64,000 nt of DNA from NCBI GenBank assembly GCA_019914995.1, contig CM034137.1:1-64000 (forward strand), given 5' to 3'. The notes beneath the pieces were generated by a model that saw nothing but the letters and a program-made list of their open reading frames with translations, did no database searches and was not told the DNA's origin. This stretch comes from Acanthochlamys bracteata. Lineage: Eukaryota > Streptophyta > Magnoliopsida > Pandanales > Velloziaceae. Within the stretch, counting starts at the first letter, position 1. Every line of letters starts with the position of its first letter. Below, piece by piece: positions 28,201-41,067 of this stretch. Made by a program: the position numbers and the translations under genes.

Positions 28201-31200
28201 GCAGCTTATGAGCATTTTCAATACCATGTAAATGCAGGTCAAGTATGATTTGGAGACCCATAAAGGAAGATTGGCACTGTGCAATAAACAGGTTGAAGAA
28301 AGAACAGAATAAAATACACAGTTAAGATGGCAGAATACTCCTATCAACAGTTAGTTAATACCTACTTTAACATAGCACATGCCACAACATCAGCATTTAT
28401 GAGGGAGTTCTTGAAGAATTTGGTTGTTAAGGGATTGAATATGCAGATAATTTTTACAAGGCAAGCTGCTTCCATAATGTAAGTGATAAGGTTTGGCAAA
28501 ACTAAGGAGAGAGCATCATACCTTTCCATCATCAAATTGTGCCCTATAAACACGGCCAAGAGATCCCTCTCCAATAAGATTATCCAAACTGAAGCTATCT
28601 GTAGCCAACTGCAAATCTGCAATGGAATACACAGTTGCTTTTATTGGTGCTGCACTATCTTTCTTAACAACAGGCTTCTCTACAGGCTTATTTAAGATAT
28701 TCCCATCATCAAATGACTTGAGCCTTTCACTAGGAGGAGGTTTGAGGCTGATAGGAGCAGGTGGCAACTCAATCTTTGTCTCAGCAGGTGGAGCCTTTTG
28801 TACAGATTTCATCTCTACAATAAGTAAAATTAGTAAGGAAAAGACATTTAGGGAAAACAGAAACAAAGTACTCATGAAGTTTATGGATACCAGTGCTGAC
28901 GGACACGTAACAACGAAAAAATGAATAAATAAATAAATAAATAAAATAACAACTCTAAATTCTAAAGAAACAGAAAGTAGGAATTTCATTAGCTCCAACG
29001 CACTTTTTTCATCTCCCTGGTTATCGTGAGCACGTGATATATACAATGCTACCCAAAAATGATCTCCCAAGTAATCAATCAGGTTACAGCATGCCCAAAA
29101 TAAACAGAGATTACATGACATATAATTATACTTCGCCCAATCTAGGAGTAGATGGCAAACATCGCCAGAATGTAATCAAAACCTTTACCAGAAATTACAC
29201 GCAAATTACAAGAAAATAAGCATGGATGAAGTTCCTGGATGCATAATGGTCAAAGTAATGCTAGTATTACTGTCAGAGAACTAAAGAATTGCAATATTGC
29301 ACGGGGTGTGTTTTAACATATATCGGCTTATTCGATATAAGGCATTAGAAGTACCCTTCACATCACTAGAAGCAAGAGGAGTAAAAGGCCTGTCCCGGTC
29401 AACATTCTCTTGGAGGGAACGCTTTCGTGCTTTCATTCTTATCAAGAAGAACGCAGCAATAGCACCAATTACTAATACCGAGACAATAATTCCTGCAATG
29501 CCGCCACCGCCAATTCCAGAACTACTATGACTTCCACCACCAGATTGACTGCTGCTGCCACCTGATCTAGGACTAGGACTTATTCGTCTACCAGGTGGAG
29601 GCGTAAATGGTGGTGGAGGAGGTGCAGGGCCTGTGCTCCATGAGTTGCCATCAGTCCTACAATTGAAACCACAAGCAACCATGAGAGAAATGTGGGTATT
29701 AAGATGGCAAAACAAGACTTGTATCTCCCTTTGAAGATGTAATAATCACTTACTGAAGATTATTGATTTTCTTCAGTTGGTCAGGAATCCATCCAGTGAA
29801 ACGATTATTTGCGACATTTCTGCAAGCGCAGTCACACCATTTCGTCATTAACTAACATTACCTATCATCCAGGATAAAGTATATAGAATGCAGTTTACGC
29901 ACAAATCTTGGAGGGGAAGACCAGCGAGTACATCTATGTGTCCTGTAAACTGGTTGTTTTGCAAGTACCTGCACAAAAGGAATGATACGGCATCAGTTGT
30001 TAAGATCAGAATCCACAGATCTAACTGAGTCTTACTTACAGTGAGGACAAACTTGTTAGGTCACCAAAACTCTCTGGAAGGTCACCTGTAATAGAGTTGA
30101 AAGAGAGATCCCTGTGATACGGGTAATGTTAGAAAAAAGATCTTCTTTTGGTTATGGCTACAAAAGAGCATGCCTTGGACATGAAATATCTAATGTAAAA
30201 TATGGATAGAAAGGGTAGATTCACTGACATTCGGGTGAGATTCGTGAGCTTACTGAACATATCAGTCAAGTTCCTCTGCAGTTGGTTGTGAGCGAGATTA
30301 CTACAATATCAAAGACCGACACCGTTTCAGCGATACATAATTTGACTATGTTCAAAAAAAATGATTCTCCAAACAAGTGGAATGTCATAACTCACAGTTC
30401 TTGGAGAGAAGCCATGAGTGAGATTGAATAAGGTATGTCACCATTGAATGAGTTCCCGGCAAGATTCCTATTAACGAAAGTAACATGATTCAGATGCATT
30501 GCAAGAATAGAGAGATTAGTAGTGCACGCAGCGGGGGATGATGAGTGACTGACAGCTTTTGGAGATTGGGAGGAAGATTATAAGGTAGTGCGCTACCGCC
30601 TCCAAGATTGTTGTTGCTCATGTCCCTGCATCATCAGGAATAAATAAGTAAACTAAAAGTTCCGTGAATATGGTTAAATAAGAGAACATTGCAGAATGCA
30701 GGGAACTGACAGCTCAGCGAGTGAAGTCAAGCTGGCCATTTGGTAGCCCAAGTTTCCTGTGAGTCCCAGTCCAGAAAGTTTGCTGAGAAAGAGGAGACGA
30801 CGACGATTTAGGTATAGTCTTCTTAGACTAGATAAAGCGCTGAAAGGAAAGGAAAGCATAGACCAATAGAGTGGTGTTTACATTGATGTAACAGACGAGC
30901 CGGAGCAAGTGATACCCTTCCAAGACTGGCCGCAAGGATCGCCGCCGTTGGCCGTCCAACCATTGAGCTGCTGGGGTGAGTTGAGGGAAGAATAGAGGAC
31001 ATTGAGGGCAGAAACTGCAAGGAATCCAAACCAAAAAAGAAAAAACACCAGGAATTAAACCATAACAACAGCAACAACAAATGAGTGCGGATAGAAAGAT
31101 TGGAATTTCTTTTTTTGGTTTTTCGGGGAAGTAGGAAAGAAGGAAGGAATGCAGCCGGAGATAATAAATAAGAAAGAGGGTGTTTTTTTATTGATCGGGG

Positions 31201-31474
31201 AGCAGGAGGAGGCACAGCATAAGTGGAAATGTCGGCACCAGGCACCAAGATCTGTTTCTTTCTTTTGCTTTTCAAGAACACCAACGGAGATAGAAGGAGA
31301 GAGAAAGAGAGAGAGAAGAATAGGAAGAGATAGTGTAGGAAAGTAGGTAGTACCGTCGTTGGAGTCGGTGGCGGCGCGGACGGAGGTGAGAAAGGTCATA
31401 GCAGATAAGATGTAGAAGCAAATGCAGCTCTGTAATGCTGTTGCTCCCATTCTTGTTCTTCTTCTGCCGTCCAT
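25206..31474 (-). CDS. SRF: STRUBBELIG-receptor family LRR receptor-like (pseudo)kinase
   Basis: Sixteen exons give 722 residues: 31474-31354, 31014-30882, 30782-30711, 30625-30554, 30467-30396, 30300-30229, 30111-30040, 29968-29903, 29819-29754, 29656-29355, 28814-28522, 27959-27688, 26361-26226, 25958-25822, 25669-25513, 25331-25206. Order: signal peptide, LRRNT-like segment with the paired-Cys [14 protein letters not shown], five 72-bp LRR exons plus two 66-bp ones (each about one repeat), a Pro-rich linker, one membrane segment (about 299-321), and a cytoplasmic kinase-like domain. The glycine loop GEGSLGRV and the VAIK-type Lys452 remain. The catalytic loop reads HKNFKSAN instead of HRD, and DFG is DSG (570-572), so phosphotransfer is doubtful. 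This is usual for the family, whose founder STRUBBELIG acts in tissue morphogenesis without needing kinase activity. The start could instead be Met at 31450. The intron between 27688 and 26361 hosts a LINE fragment. Confidence 0.95.
26770..27526 (+). mobile_element. Degenerate RTE-type LINE, 3' reverse-transcriptase end
   Basis: Read on the plus strand (antisense to the host gene), this intronic stretch shows a chain of RTE-clade LINE motifs with many stops and shifts: [12 protein letters not shown] near 26800, then [15 protein letters not shown], a PAMLY motif, LRKCKLRW and a terminal domain near 27370-27450. These correspond to the thumb and C-terminal part of plant RTE reverse transcriptases. 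The 3' end, TTTGGATAAAGGCTTAGTTCGTTGTC followed by a TTGTTG-like tail, is the usual end of such elements. It is 5' truncated and non-functional. Confidence 0.85.
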
Positions 31475-32198
31475 CGTCTTCAGCGGCATCAACATCATAT
31501 CATCTTCCCTGCAGCCGACGCTGCTGCTGCTGCTTCTCTTTCTCTTTTTCTTTTTGGCTCCCCTCTGCTGTCCTGTGAGGGAAGAAGAAAAAGTAAAGAA
31601 AGATAGAGAAAGAAAAAGGCGCAGGCTTTCTTCCATTTTATTAATTTATTTCTCTCTCACTGCTCCATATTAGTCGCCGCTCTTAAATTTTAGTGATTGG
31701 GCGTGGGTTGGGATGCATTGGGTTCTTTCTTTCCCTAACTAACTAAGCAACATTAATATGCAAATGTAATTTTAAAACATTTAATAAATCAAACCAATAA
31801 ATGATGTGTTGAAAATGCGAAGAGGAAGAAGGAAAGAAACAGCTCCTAGCTAGCTGTCATCAATCGTTGGTTTATAATGATTTTGTTGATTTATTTTTGA
31901 CCATTTCTTTGATAATAACCTTTCTCTCTCTCATGTAATTAATTTAATTAACAACATGTATAGCATAGGAGATAATAACGCGCACTATAACATGTAAACC
32001 GTCTGTTAAGTAAGAGTTTTATTAGAGAGAGAAGCAAGAACTAAGCAAAAAAAAAGAATCTTTCGTTTTTTTTTTTTTTTTGGAGTTGGTGAAACCGTGA
32101 AAGTATAGAAATCAATGTGTATAACATAAAATATAATATAAAAAGTAAGGAAGGAATCCAGTACAAAGTAACACCTACCGACCCCGTTTGCCATTATT

Positions 32199-32230
<32 letters not shown>

Positions 32231-32256
32231 AATTATTATTATTATTATTATTATTT
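32199..32256. repeat. Compound TA / TAA / TTA microsatellite
   Basis: About ten TA dinucleotides run into TAA trinucleotides and then TTA trinucleotides. The arrangement is partly self-complementary and could form a hairpin. Confidence 0.9.
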
Positions 32257-32528
32257 TAATAATATAAAGACACTCCATCCCGTGAGGGCCGTAGCAAAAA
32301 CAATGATAATGATAATAGCAGTAATCAGAGCGGAATCATCATTAAATATTTTCTTTAAAAGAAAACTAAAAACCACCGATTCAATAATTATCAAAGAAGG
32401 AGAGAAGAGCGTCGGTGATTGGGGGGCAGCTTTTAACTTTAATTATGTTAGTTTGGAAGGGGAACCATCAAATCAATTCTTCTCTTCGATCAAGAAAAAA
32501 AAAAGAAGCCAAAAGCCGAACGGAACGA

Positions 32529-32690
32529 GGGTGCGTTTGGTTTACTATTTTTAAAAATAATATTTTATTTTTTTTTTTTAATTTCATAATTTAATATATT
32601 TTTTATAAATTTTTAAAAGTTTATATTTAAATATTTAAAAATATATAATTTTTTAAAATTAATAAAAATATTTTTTATTTTTCTGAACTC
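32529..32690. repeat. AT-rich MITE-like element
   Basis: The block starts GGTGCGTTTGGTTTAC and continues as nearly pure A/T for 160 bp. The left end matches the GCGTTTGG end seen in the elements at 5747 and 24072. The right end is not clear. Confidence 0.4.
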
Positions 32691-33477
32691 GAGAGATAGA
32701 ACGATTGCCGATGATAATAGTTCGTTCAAAGAGAGAGATCGGATTCTATACCACGTTTCGGACTCCTTCCTCGGCGTCTCAGGGCACAGCAAAAACAGGA
32801 GACCTGAACGGACTCCTTCCCCGAGTTCGCTCATTCAGTCCACCGCACTACTCGACTCAAAAACTCTCAACTCCAAACTCCACAGTTTTTTTTATAACAT
32901 TTTGTTCTTCCCCAGGCAACAGAAAAGGCACGCCCACCACCTGCATATCTGTCTTATCTGTCATACAAGAATATTATTCATAACAATCCCTCCCTCATCA
33001 CAGCACACACAACAGCAGCTGCAGAACAGAAATACATACACGTTTACATTTATACGAGATTTTCAATACTTTTACCAGTCCACCACCAAGTAGAGAGAAG
33101 AACAAAATTTTATGCACAGCAACAACAACAACCACTACTAGAGAGAAAGAGAAGCGACCACCCCTGCACGTATCCCTCGCTTACTTCATTCATACCCATA
33201 AAACCAAACTGTTTAACACTTAACTACATAATTTTGACCCCACGCATTCTACAGAACGTGCCTACAACACGAGACCATCATCATCGCTTCTCATCTTCAG
33301 ATCTATCTGATCGCACGTAGTTCAGTTCGCTTGCTACTACTCTTGTTCCGACTTACTTCACAAAACTAAACAATCCCATCTGAAACCGAAAACAATCCCA
33401 TCCACTACTTGGTTGGGTTGTCACTACTGATGGTCCTCAAATAGCGCATTCATGATGCACTCAACTATACCCACTCG

Positions 33478-33654
33478 NNNNNNNNNNNNNNNNNNNNNNN
33501 NNNNNNNNNNNNNNNNNNNNNNNNNNNNNNNNNNNNNNNNNNNNNNNNNNNNNNNNNNNNNNNNNNNNNNNNNNNNNNNNNNNNNNNNNNNNNNNNNNNN
33601 NNNNNNNNNNNNNNNNNNNNNNNNNNNNNNNNNNNNNNNNNNNNNNNNNNNNNN
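33478..33654. other. Assembly gap (177 N)
   Basis: A run of 177 undetermined bases. Nothing can be said about its content. Any reading frame crossing it is meaningless. Confidence 1.
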
Positions 33655-34835
33655 TAACTACCCCTCTACATGTATTATATCTACAGATAACACAAACTCC
33701 ACACCTACAAACAATAATCATAATAACAATTATAAATATAATGCATAGCTGTTTATCCGTGTCGAGACGCGATAGACAGATGGCAAGCAGCAGTCTCTAA
33801 TATCTATAGACAATAAATACTAATCTGAATTGGAAAATATTTTATCGGATTTGCTCTTCTCATTGGACCCCACCGGACTACTATAATCAGCTAACCAGTA
33901 TTGCCACAAGATTCAAATGCCAGTCTACATCCAGCCGAATGCCAGATCATTGAGAACAGTTCACCATTCAGTGGACATATTTCCTTTTTCTATCAGCTAA
34001 CTAACAAAAACTCCTAAGTAAGATATCAAATCTTGTTTATCCTGGAAACATAACTCCCAGGTAGGCTCATAGATGTGCCCTTAAGAAACATACTACTGCT
34101 TTCATTCAGCATATAAGAATAAAACTCAAAAAGAAGTAAAGAGAAGATATTGCTTCCCAACAAAAGGCACTACTAATAGGTAACTTCCAGGTACAAGGAA
34201 AGAAGTTGGAAGGATTACATCACCTCCTACCATAACCATACACATTAGTTGTAGCTATTAGCTGGAATTAGATTTGATTGACTGCACACATCACCGACCC
34301 CCTCCACCTCACCTTATCCGCTTAAATAAACCAAACAGCAGAAATCCAATGTGCAAATCTCAACCTATAATACATCCAACAAACACCAGTCTATGTTACT
34401 ATGATGAACTTATGCTCCACAATACCTTTCCCCCTACTGCTATATCCATGGTTGAAATCAATGTCAACGTTTGGTGTCAAGTTTGTCAAGTCAATTTTAC
34501 AGATGAAAGAAACTTCTATCCTTTCGCTGCTCTTCTATCTGGCAAAACTCACATGAATGGACACATTCTATCTCCACAATATAGCAAGTGCTGTTCAGTC
34601 AGGAAAACTGTTGCATTCAACCGAATGTGAAAAGAGCCCAGAGAATATAATTGTAAAAAGTGTAGCAAGAAATGACATGCGGTAGTTCATCTTAAGGAGG
34701 GGAAAAGACATAAGAAAAAGGACTTCACTCGCATATGTCAGAGTAGCTGCGTCTCTTCACAAGACTTGAGCTATCAGATCTTAGACAACTTCCATGTCTG
34801 ACTGCTTCCTTGCTTCTCTCTGACTCCACAGTTCA
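33655..34835. other. 3' flank of GIF-like gene
   Basis: The region to the right of the gap leads into the 3' UTR of the minus-strand GIF-like gene. A 118-codon plus-strand frame at 34274-34630 has no similarity to a family I recognise and is probably chance. Confidence 0.5.
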
Positions 34836-35928
34836 TCAATGCGCAGCAGCATCAGCAGCCGAAGAAGGAGAAGAAGCAGGGACTGCCTGCCCACTTCCTT
34901 CAAGTGATGAGGCCTCTGGTTGCATAAACTGAATGGTACTCAAGGGTCGTCCAGGTTGAGAAGAAGTATGATGGCCAAGGTGGTTGAGATCATGCTGTTG
35001 CAGATGGCTTCCCTTCTGCATGTTGAGGCCAGATTGGTCATATCAAAGGATTGAAAAGAAGCATTACTTGCAATGGTAGTGTACGTCAAAAATGCTTCAT
35101 TGTAATTGTTGAAAGCTGTCAGACTTGCCTGAGTAGTGGCTACTTTCAGTTGAGGCTGTGCATCTGCAATTGCAGCCAAGTGCATGAGGTTTCTCTGAAG
35201 CACATCTAGGTACCTGGAATTGTTGCTATATTGGTCATTTCCCATTGCGGTAATGGATGGACTTGGAACCAAGAAGGATTACATTGTTCAAGGAAAGGCA
35301 ATGATATCATCTGAAGCTGTAAGTAAAAGTTTTTGCTTGGATAGCAGCTGCTTGAAGTAACCAGGATGCAGGATTGAAATTACTTAAGGGCGGCAAGCAA
35401 ACAAAGATGACGAAAAGCAAGCTGGAGAAATTTGGGAAGGGAACTTACTGGCTGCACTCCATTAGTTTGCCCAAGTTCTGGCATTCAAGGATTGCAACTA
35501 TGAGCATTTTGTTTTCGTCTAAGCACTATAGATTGAAGAAGAGAATGGAGGATTGTTAGTTGACTCATGGATCCAGCAATGGCATTGCACAAGCACAATC
35601 AGTCACAGATAATAAAACTAAAATTAAACTTAAAAAGTCGGTCGGTCAGTCAGTCAGCAAGTTGCAGAGATAATTAGAAACTTCCTCTATGTTGTGCTTG
35701 TAGTAATAATAAGTGAGGTAGATGAACGAATTTGAAGGAGCGAGCGAACACTATTTGGGCATCAATGATTGTTCAATTCTTCGTTGCTGATTATTACATC
35801 CATTCAATCGCAAATTTCGAATATGTATAATAAAGAATCGAAGCAAGTAAAAGTTGGATTTGAATCACCTTTTGGATTTGGTCAGTGGTGATGGTGGCTT
35901 GCTGTTGCTGCTGCTGCTGCTGATGCAT
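34836..35928 (-). CDS. GRF-interacting factor-like protein (SSXT/SNH domain), short form
   Basis: Four exons (35928-35869, 35525-35449, 35213-35129, 35015-34836) give 133 residues. After a Met-His-polyGln start, the SNH/SSXT domain runs from TTDQIQKCLDENK through ECSQYLDVLQRNLMHLAAIA (about 14-70). GIF proteins are co-activators that use this domain to bind GRF transcription factors in leaf growth. Here the domain is diverged (Cys for Tyr in QKYLDENK, Met-rich) and the usual long Gln/Met/Pro/Gly-rich tail is missing, leaving an about 60-residue His/Ser/Ala-rich C-terminus. The last intron is inferred: ACTCAG then GCAAGT as GC donor, ATGCAG as acceptor, 113 bp, phase 0. Without it the frame ends 63 residues into unrelated sequence. 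The alternative is an undetected frameshift, or a decaying paralogue. Confidence 0.75.
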
Positions 35929-36525
35929 TGCCGCTGCCGCCGCCTGCCGCAAATGATCGATCTGTCGATTCGGCTGGTTGATGAACGGAAGCGATCAATT
36001 TGTTCCCTCGAACGAATCTCAACTGTCGTGGCGTTCGTCGCCGTCACCGATGATTATGAATGATTGAATCAACGAGTAAAATTAATTGGAACGGCTTCGA
36101 TTTGTTTATTATTTTATATATTCATTATCCATTAATTAAATAAAATTACATCGCGTTCTTTTTAACTTACTATTAATATAAAAATCAAGTAATTAATATC
36201 TACTCTTAACTCTGATTTCTCAGGGAAAAATTATACATAATACACGTACAAAGTAGAAAGGTAAGCCCGACTGTTGTATAATGCAAGCAGAAAACAAAAC
36301 AACTCCATCTCCTCCTGTCCAAAGACGTACCAGTGCTAAATAGAAACATCAACAACATTCCGCTTTACTAAGAGAGAGAGTGAAAAAAATAAACATAATA
36401 CTTAACTCGACAATACTTTCCTACTATAATATATATGCTGTTATTAACTTATAGCTTCAAAAACAAAAACTGCTACTTTCAGATTTCCGTTCACCAAAAC
36501 GACCAATGCCAAAAAATAAAAGAAA
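35929..36525. other. Promoter/5' UTR of GIF-like gene and 3' flank of PUM gene
   Basis: The 0.6 kb between two minus-strand genes carries the GC-rich leader of the GIF-like gene near 35930-36065 and AT-rich sequence beyond. No separate gene is supported. Confidence 0.5.
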
Positions 36526-39500
36526 TCATCGCCTCTTCTGTCTCTTAGAATGACTGCTTTCTTCTACAGACCTCTTAAGCTTATTATTCTTGATCGAGGG
36601 GCTGAACAACTTCCTAACTTCTGACTGACTCAGTTCTGTTTTAGCAGCCATATCCGAAAGCTCCATTATAGAAGATGTTTCCACAGATCCCTTTACTGAT
36701 GATGAATGGTCCTTGCTATCATTGTAAGTATAACTGGACTTCCAATTGTCTTTTCTTCTCGCATCTTTATTTTTGCTACGGGAACAAGACTTGGCGGTAG
36801 AAACCTCATGGCCAGGGTCTCCATTTTTCTTTTCTTTTGTATGCTTTTGCTTCGCTTCCTTTCTTACTAGCTGCACATTCGCGTTTTGCTCCCGAATTTT
36901 ACTGTCAGAGCCAAATAACACCTGAAATTCCCGGTAAACATTCTCTTTTGATCCCTGGCTTGACTTCCACTGCTCAGGCCTGGTTGCATATCTGAAATAA
37001 AGATGAATGGGAAAAGATCCCAATTGTCAAAAAGAAAAAAGGTAGGGAATGGGGAACTGTTGATTACTTTTTATAAAAATGATAGAAAAAACCTTCAGCT
37101 ACTTACCCATTAACATCCAACTTCTTCAGCAAATATGGTCCGTGCTTTGTCTTGGACAACTCTATTTGCACAGCAACCAGCTCGGCTACTATAGCTTCTT
37201 TGAGGGACAGATTACTAACGCTAAAGCACTTTTCAACGGTAAATGAACTGGAAGGTTGCATAGAAAGCTCTCCAAAATGGCCATGCAGTCTACAGAGAAA
37301 AGTACGTTATTTTGAGAGGAAGAGAAGTGTATTAGATGTTGCTATCAGTCTCAAAATGTTAATGGATTAAGAACCACCTACATCCTCATGATTTCAAGTT
37401 TCAACAGATGCATGAGAAATGCTTTATAAAAAGATGCACCATAAGTGTCACAAAATCATAAACCTAAACATTACAATCACATCATTCTATAGAATCTCCA
37501 CAAGGCTAGTTTATAAGGGAAATCCAATCTTCAAGGCAAAAGAAGAGGTTTAGATACTTATTGATGCCTTACTTGGTGATAAGTTTGACCTTTTCTTTTG
37601 AAGAAGTATCAGAGCAAAGAAAAGAATCAAGAACGCGACTGCCACCAGAGTCTTTAGCAGTCTGAAGAATATGATCCGCTTCCATAGATGTTATGCTGGT
37701 GATGTACTGCTGAACAATATGCTGTCAAAAGAGCCGTGAACACCAAGTATAAAAGCTCATTTCCTCAATCTAGAACACTAGACCTCATAAAGTTTTCACA
37801 TATAAAGCAAAGCATCCTGAAACCGAAGGCAAATAAGATATATTTATCGTAAAATAAGATAACACACATACGTTTGGAAATTTAAATATTGTCTGCAACA
37901 TCAAGCAACCCAATGTATGCATCTTCTTCCCATCAGGCCAACCCCAAGAAGACTTCTCCTGAACAAAACTATCAAGAAATAAAAGATGTGGAACAATGAA
38001 GATAGGGTACTCAGTATCTGAAGTCACAGATCTAGCAACAGCATCACAACACTGCAAACAAGAATAAAGATAACAGATGAATGAAATAATTCGAAATAGT
38101 AAGGTTCTCAAGACAAAATTAATGGAATGCATAACAACTACTTAGTGTGGAGACAACCTCCAAAGTATGTGTCATAAGGCGCTGACATGAAGCTAAAAGG
38201 GAAGCAACAACGCCAGATTTTCCATTTTCAAGTAATTCATTGAACCTTGAGCCAAGCTCCATCCATACCATGTCTACCTGTAGGAGGTATGGAGATTAGG
38301 TAAACACACTAACAACCTTGTTACATCTATTCAGGTATCTCTGAAGTTTAAATAAATCTATTAAGCTTGTTAACGATACAACATCCACAGGTACACCATT
38401 TTAGAATGGAGAGTAACTGCTAGTAAAGTTGCTATCCAACTGGAGCAAAGACAATGCTGAAAACAGGCATACTAAATTTAGGAAGGACCTCAACCATTTC
38501 AAGTCATAGAATTCGAGAGATGGAAGACTCCTATAAAACACAGGCTTTGCTACTCCAGGGGTAAGAAAGTGGAAGACAGGATTCATATCTTACATACCTG
38601 GGCACCAGTTTTTGTTGAAGCAATTAATGCTTGAATAACGAAGTTGCCACATCGGTGAGAAGAAATTTCAAACAAAGATCCTTTAAGGACTTTTGCAAGC
38701 AAGTCATTGTACAGGTCCTCAGGTGCTACTTCTATAATGACCTGTGAACAATATATAAGAAAATGACTCCAATACATGTCCCTCATGAACATTTTTATAA
38801 TATGATGATAAAGAGAAACTTCAGTATGCACTTAAGATGAATTATGCTAATGATATGAAACTTCACCTCTAACAAATGGCTAAAGGCAGTATCTTCTAAA
38901 AGTTCCAGAATATTTTTCTTCCTCAAAACTCCAAGACCCACAACTGAAATATCATCTGGATTGGAATCAAAACCAAGAAGGATTCCGATTGCATGCAATA
39001 ATACTTCAACATTTCCTACTGACAACCTCAAAGCAGTCTGCAGAAAAGGATCAAGCGAATCTAAGGATCCGCTATTCACGTTAAAGATAGTGTGCAGTAA
39101 AGTAGAACTGCTGTATGCTTACCTGCAGAACAAAACTACTGTACTTGTCAACAAGTAGAGTCCTCATTTTTTTCTTCGCATGGTTTAGCATTTCAACGAC
39201 TAGGTACTTGAATATGGTTGGAAAACCATTTTGAACAGTGCCGATATTAGCATTGGATAGGCCTTTCTTGCTATTCAGGCGTTCTGCCAAGATTATTGAT
39301 GGTTTCGTGATATGAAAATTTTCCAGAGAGTCCAAAGGAATTCCCTTACAAAGGCAAAGAAGACTGCGAAGGACGTGAGATCCATAGCAACTACACATCA
39401 TGTTGACAGAATCAACAACTACAGCCTGAAATGATAAATGAACTTTGAGCAATGACAACAGATGCAATAGCACGATTGAATATTGGAGGGATGTGTGAGA

Positions 39501-40188
39501 TAGTTACCTTGCATATTTTGGCCAGTGCATCCTCAATAAGGGAATGGGAATCTCCATCCTCAATGTGCAAGCCCAATGATTTGAGAGCAGTCTCCAGCAC
39601 GTGTGATCCAAAACGATCATTCGCAATGGAAGAAAAAACTTTGGTGCAGTTTCTCAAGAAGCTACATAGTTGATCTAAGTCGCAACCTTCAAGAAGGTTT
39701 TGCAATGTCCGACTTATGATGGGATCAGTTGAGAGCTCAAGTTCCTTGCCTCTGGCTTCTTCTAGAGCATTACCACAGATGGAAGAGTGCTCCTCCAAGT
39801 CAATGCTCTTAGTGTCAAAAAGGTTTGCTATTTCATCAAAATATTTAGCAGTTTCAGGATCAACTTTTTTCCTGCATGAATTGAGTAAGTCTTTGATAAA
39901 AGAACGTTGTGGAAAACTCATGATAGTATTCAGAAGTGGCAGAAGCAAACCTTACCTTATGATTGAAGAAGAGTTGGGTACAGAAGCTTGAGTAGGGTCC
40001 TTTGAAATCTCTGGAGGATGTTTAGACACATTTTCTTCTGCATAGACATAGTGGTGCCCTTTCCTTGGCATTTCTTCTCCTCTCTGGGCCACTTTCTTCT
40101 TCATATATATTGGACTGTGTGGTTTGTCCAAATGCATCTTCTTCTTGTGTTTGTTCTTCTCCTTCTGCTGTCTGCTTGTATATCCCAT
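36526..40188 (-). CDS. APUM23: Nucleolar Pumilio-family RNA-binding protein (APUM23-like)
   Basis: Ten exons give 770 residues: 40188-39956, 39871-39508, 39425-39123, 39037-38867, 38741-38598, 38277-38158, 38051-37872, 37721-37573, 37289-37107, 36991-36526. The N-terminus is Lys/Arg/His-rich. A series of divergent PUF repeats follows, with recognisable helices such as DRFGSHVLETALKSL, CYGSHVLRSLLCLCKG and HRCGNFVIQALI, then GPYLLKKLDVNGYATRPEQW. The tail is strongly basic (ends KRQKRR), fitting nucleolar import. The length and motif order match Arabidopsis APUM23 and yeast Nop9-type proteins, which bind pre-rRNA and act in ribosome biogenesis. Met at 40188 is the first ATG in frame. The gene is divergent from alanine aminotransferase. 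Confidence 0.93.
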
Positions 40189-41067
40189 AAATTCAAGCAA
40201 TCCGTCTGGTCAAGTAATAAGGAGAATGAACAACTGCAGGGCAAGTAAGTGAAGGGATTAGATTATTAATTATTAAAATTAAGGAATGATTAAAAGCAGC
40301 AGCTTAGGTATTTCAGAGAAACCAACCAAGAACGGCACAATTACACTTACTATTAGAAAGAAAGAGCAGCAGCATGATTTGTTTAATGGATAGATTTGCA
40401 TGTCATTGTCAAGCAAGCTAAGCTAAGCTATAAGCTAAGGAAGAAGTAGAAGACAATTACTGAGTTTCGCTCATTGATTAGCAAATTTCACTCGTCTGTT
40501 TCTTTCTCTCTCAGTAGTCAGTTGATGTATGTGGAGTAATAAATCCATAGAAATTACATAAATAAAGAGAGATTATTTGGAAAAATCAAACAAACAAAGG
40601 CGAAAGCGTCCAGAAAGAACCTTTAATTGTTGTTTTCGACGAGATGAAGAAGAACTTTTGCTCCGTCTGTCGTTGGCCAGATGTTTTTCTACAGAGAGGG
40701 TTTTACGGTTGTCGGCGATTGCGGCGGTTGATTGGGCGTGGTGGTTCGGTTCTGACTCCAAGGCACACCTTCTCTAAGAGATCAGAAGACAAAAGAGCTA
40801 GCTAAGAGATCAAAAATAAATTCAACAAGGCAGGAAAAGAAGGTGCGAAGCTAGCATCCCAAAAACAAAAACAACAAAAAAAGATTGAAATTTTTCCTCC
40901 ATTCCCAAAGAGTGAGAACGAGCAGTTTCCAAAGGAGGAAGAAGAAGAACCTCGGTGTCGCTGTTGGACGTGGTCGTCGGCGGCGGATTGGTGGGTTCGG
41001 CGCCCGAAGGCAAGGCACACTTCTGCCCCACTTCCAACAGGGATCTTCTTATGAGGTATAACAGTAC
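40189..41067. promoter_or_regulatory. APUM23-like upstream region
   Basis: The upstream side of the APUM23-like gene continues towards the tRNA-His remnant. Open frames on both strands at 40573-41037 are low-complexity (Ser/Arg or Phe-rich) and I do not regard them as genes. The sequence at 40620-40760 and 40930-41035 is GC-richer and may be promoter or first UTR exon. Confidence 0.4.

Larger units (their letters stand above)
31475..33477. other. SRF upstream region, microsatellites and AT-rich element
   Basis: Upstream of the receptor gene lies a purine/pyrimidine-biased leader (to about 31680), then intergenic DNA. A compound microsatellite (TA)n, (TAA)n, (TTA)n runs through 32199-32256, and an AT-rich block beginning GGTGCGTTTGG occupies 32529-32690. 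I see no conserved reading frame between 32700 and the gap; short frames there look like chance. Confidence 0.5.

Noticed and set aside
31055-31636. 193-codon minus-strand frame starting upstream of the SRF ATG
   Set aside because: Only the part from 31474 to 31354 is SRF exon 1; beyond that it reads into intron 1, and upstream residues are low-complexity leader.
33452-33748. Open frames across the N run
   Set aside because: They consist mostly of undetermined bases.
35865-36063. Ser- and Leu-rich frames in the GIF 5' region
   Set aside because: They are shadows of exon 1 poly-Gln coding sequence and GC-rich leader.
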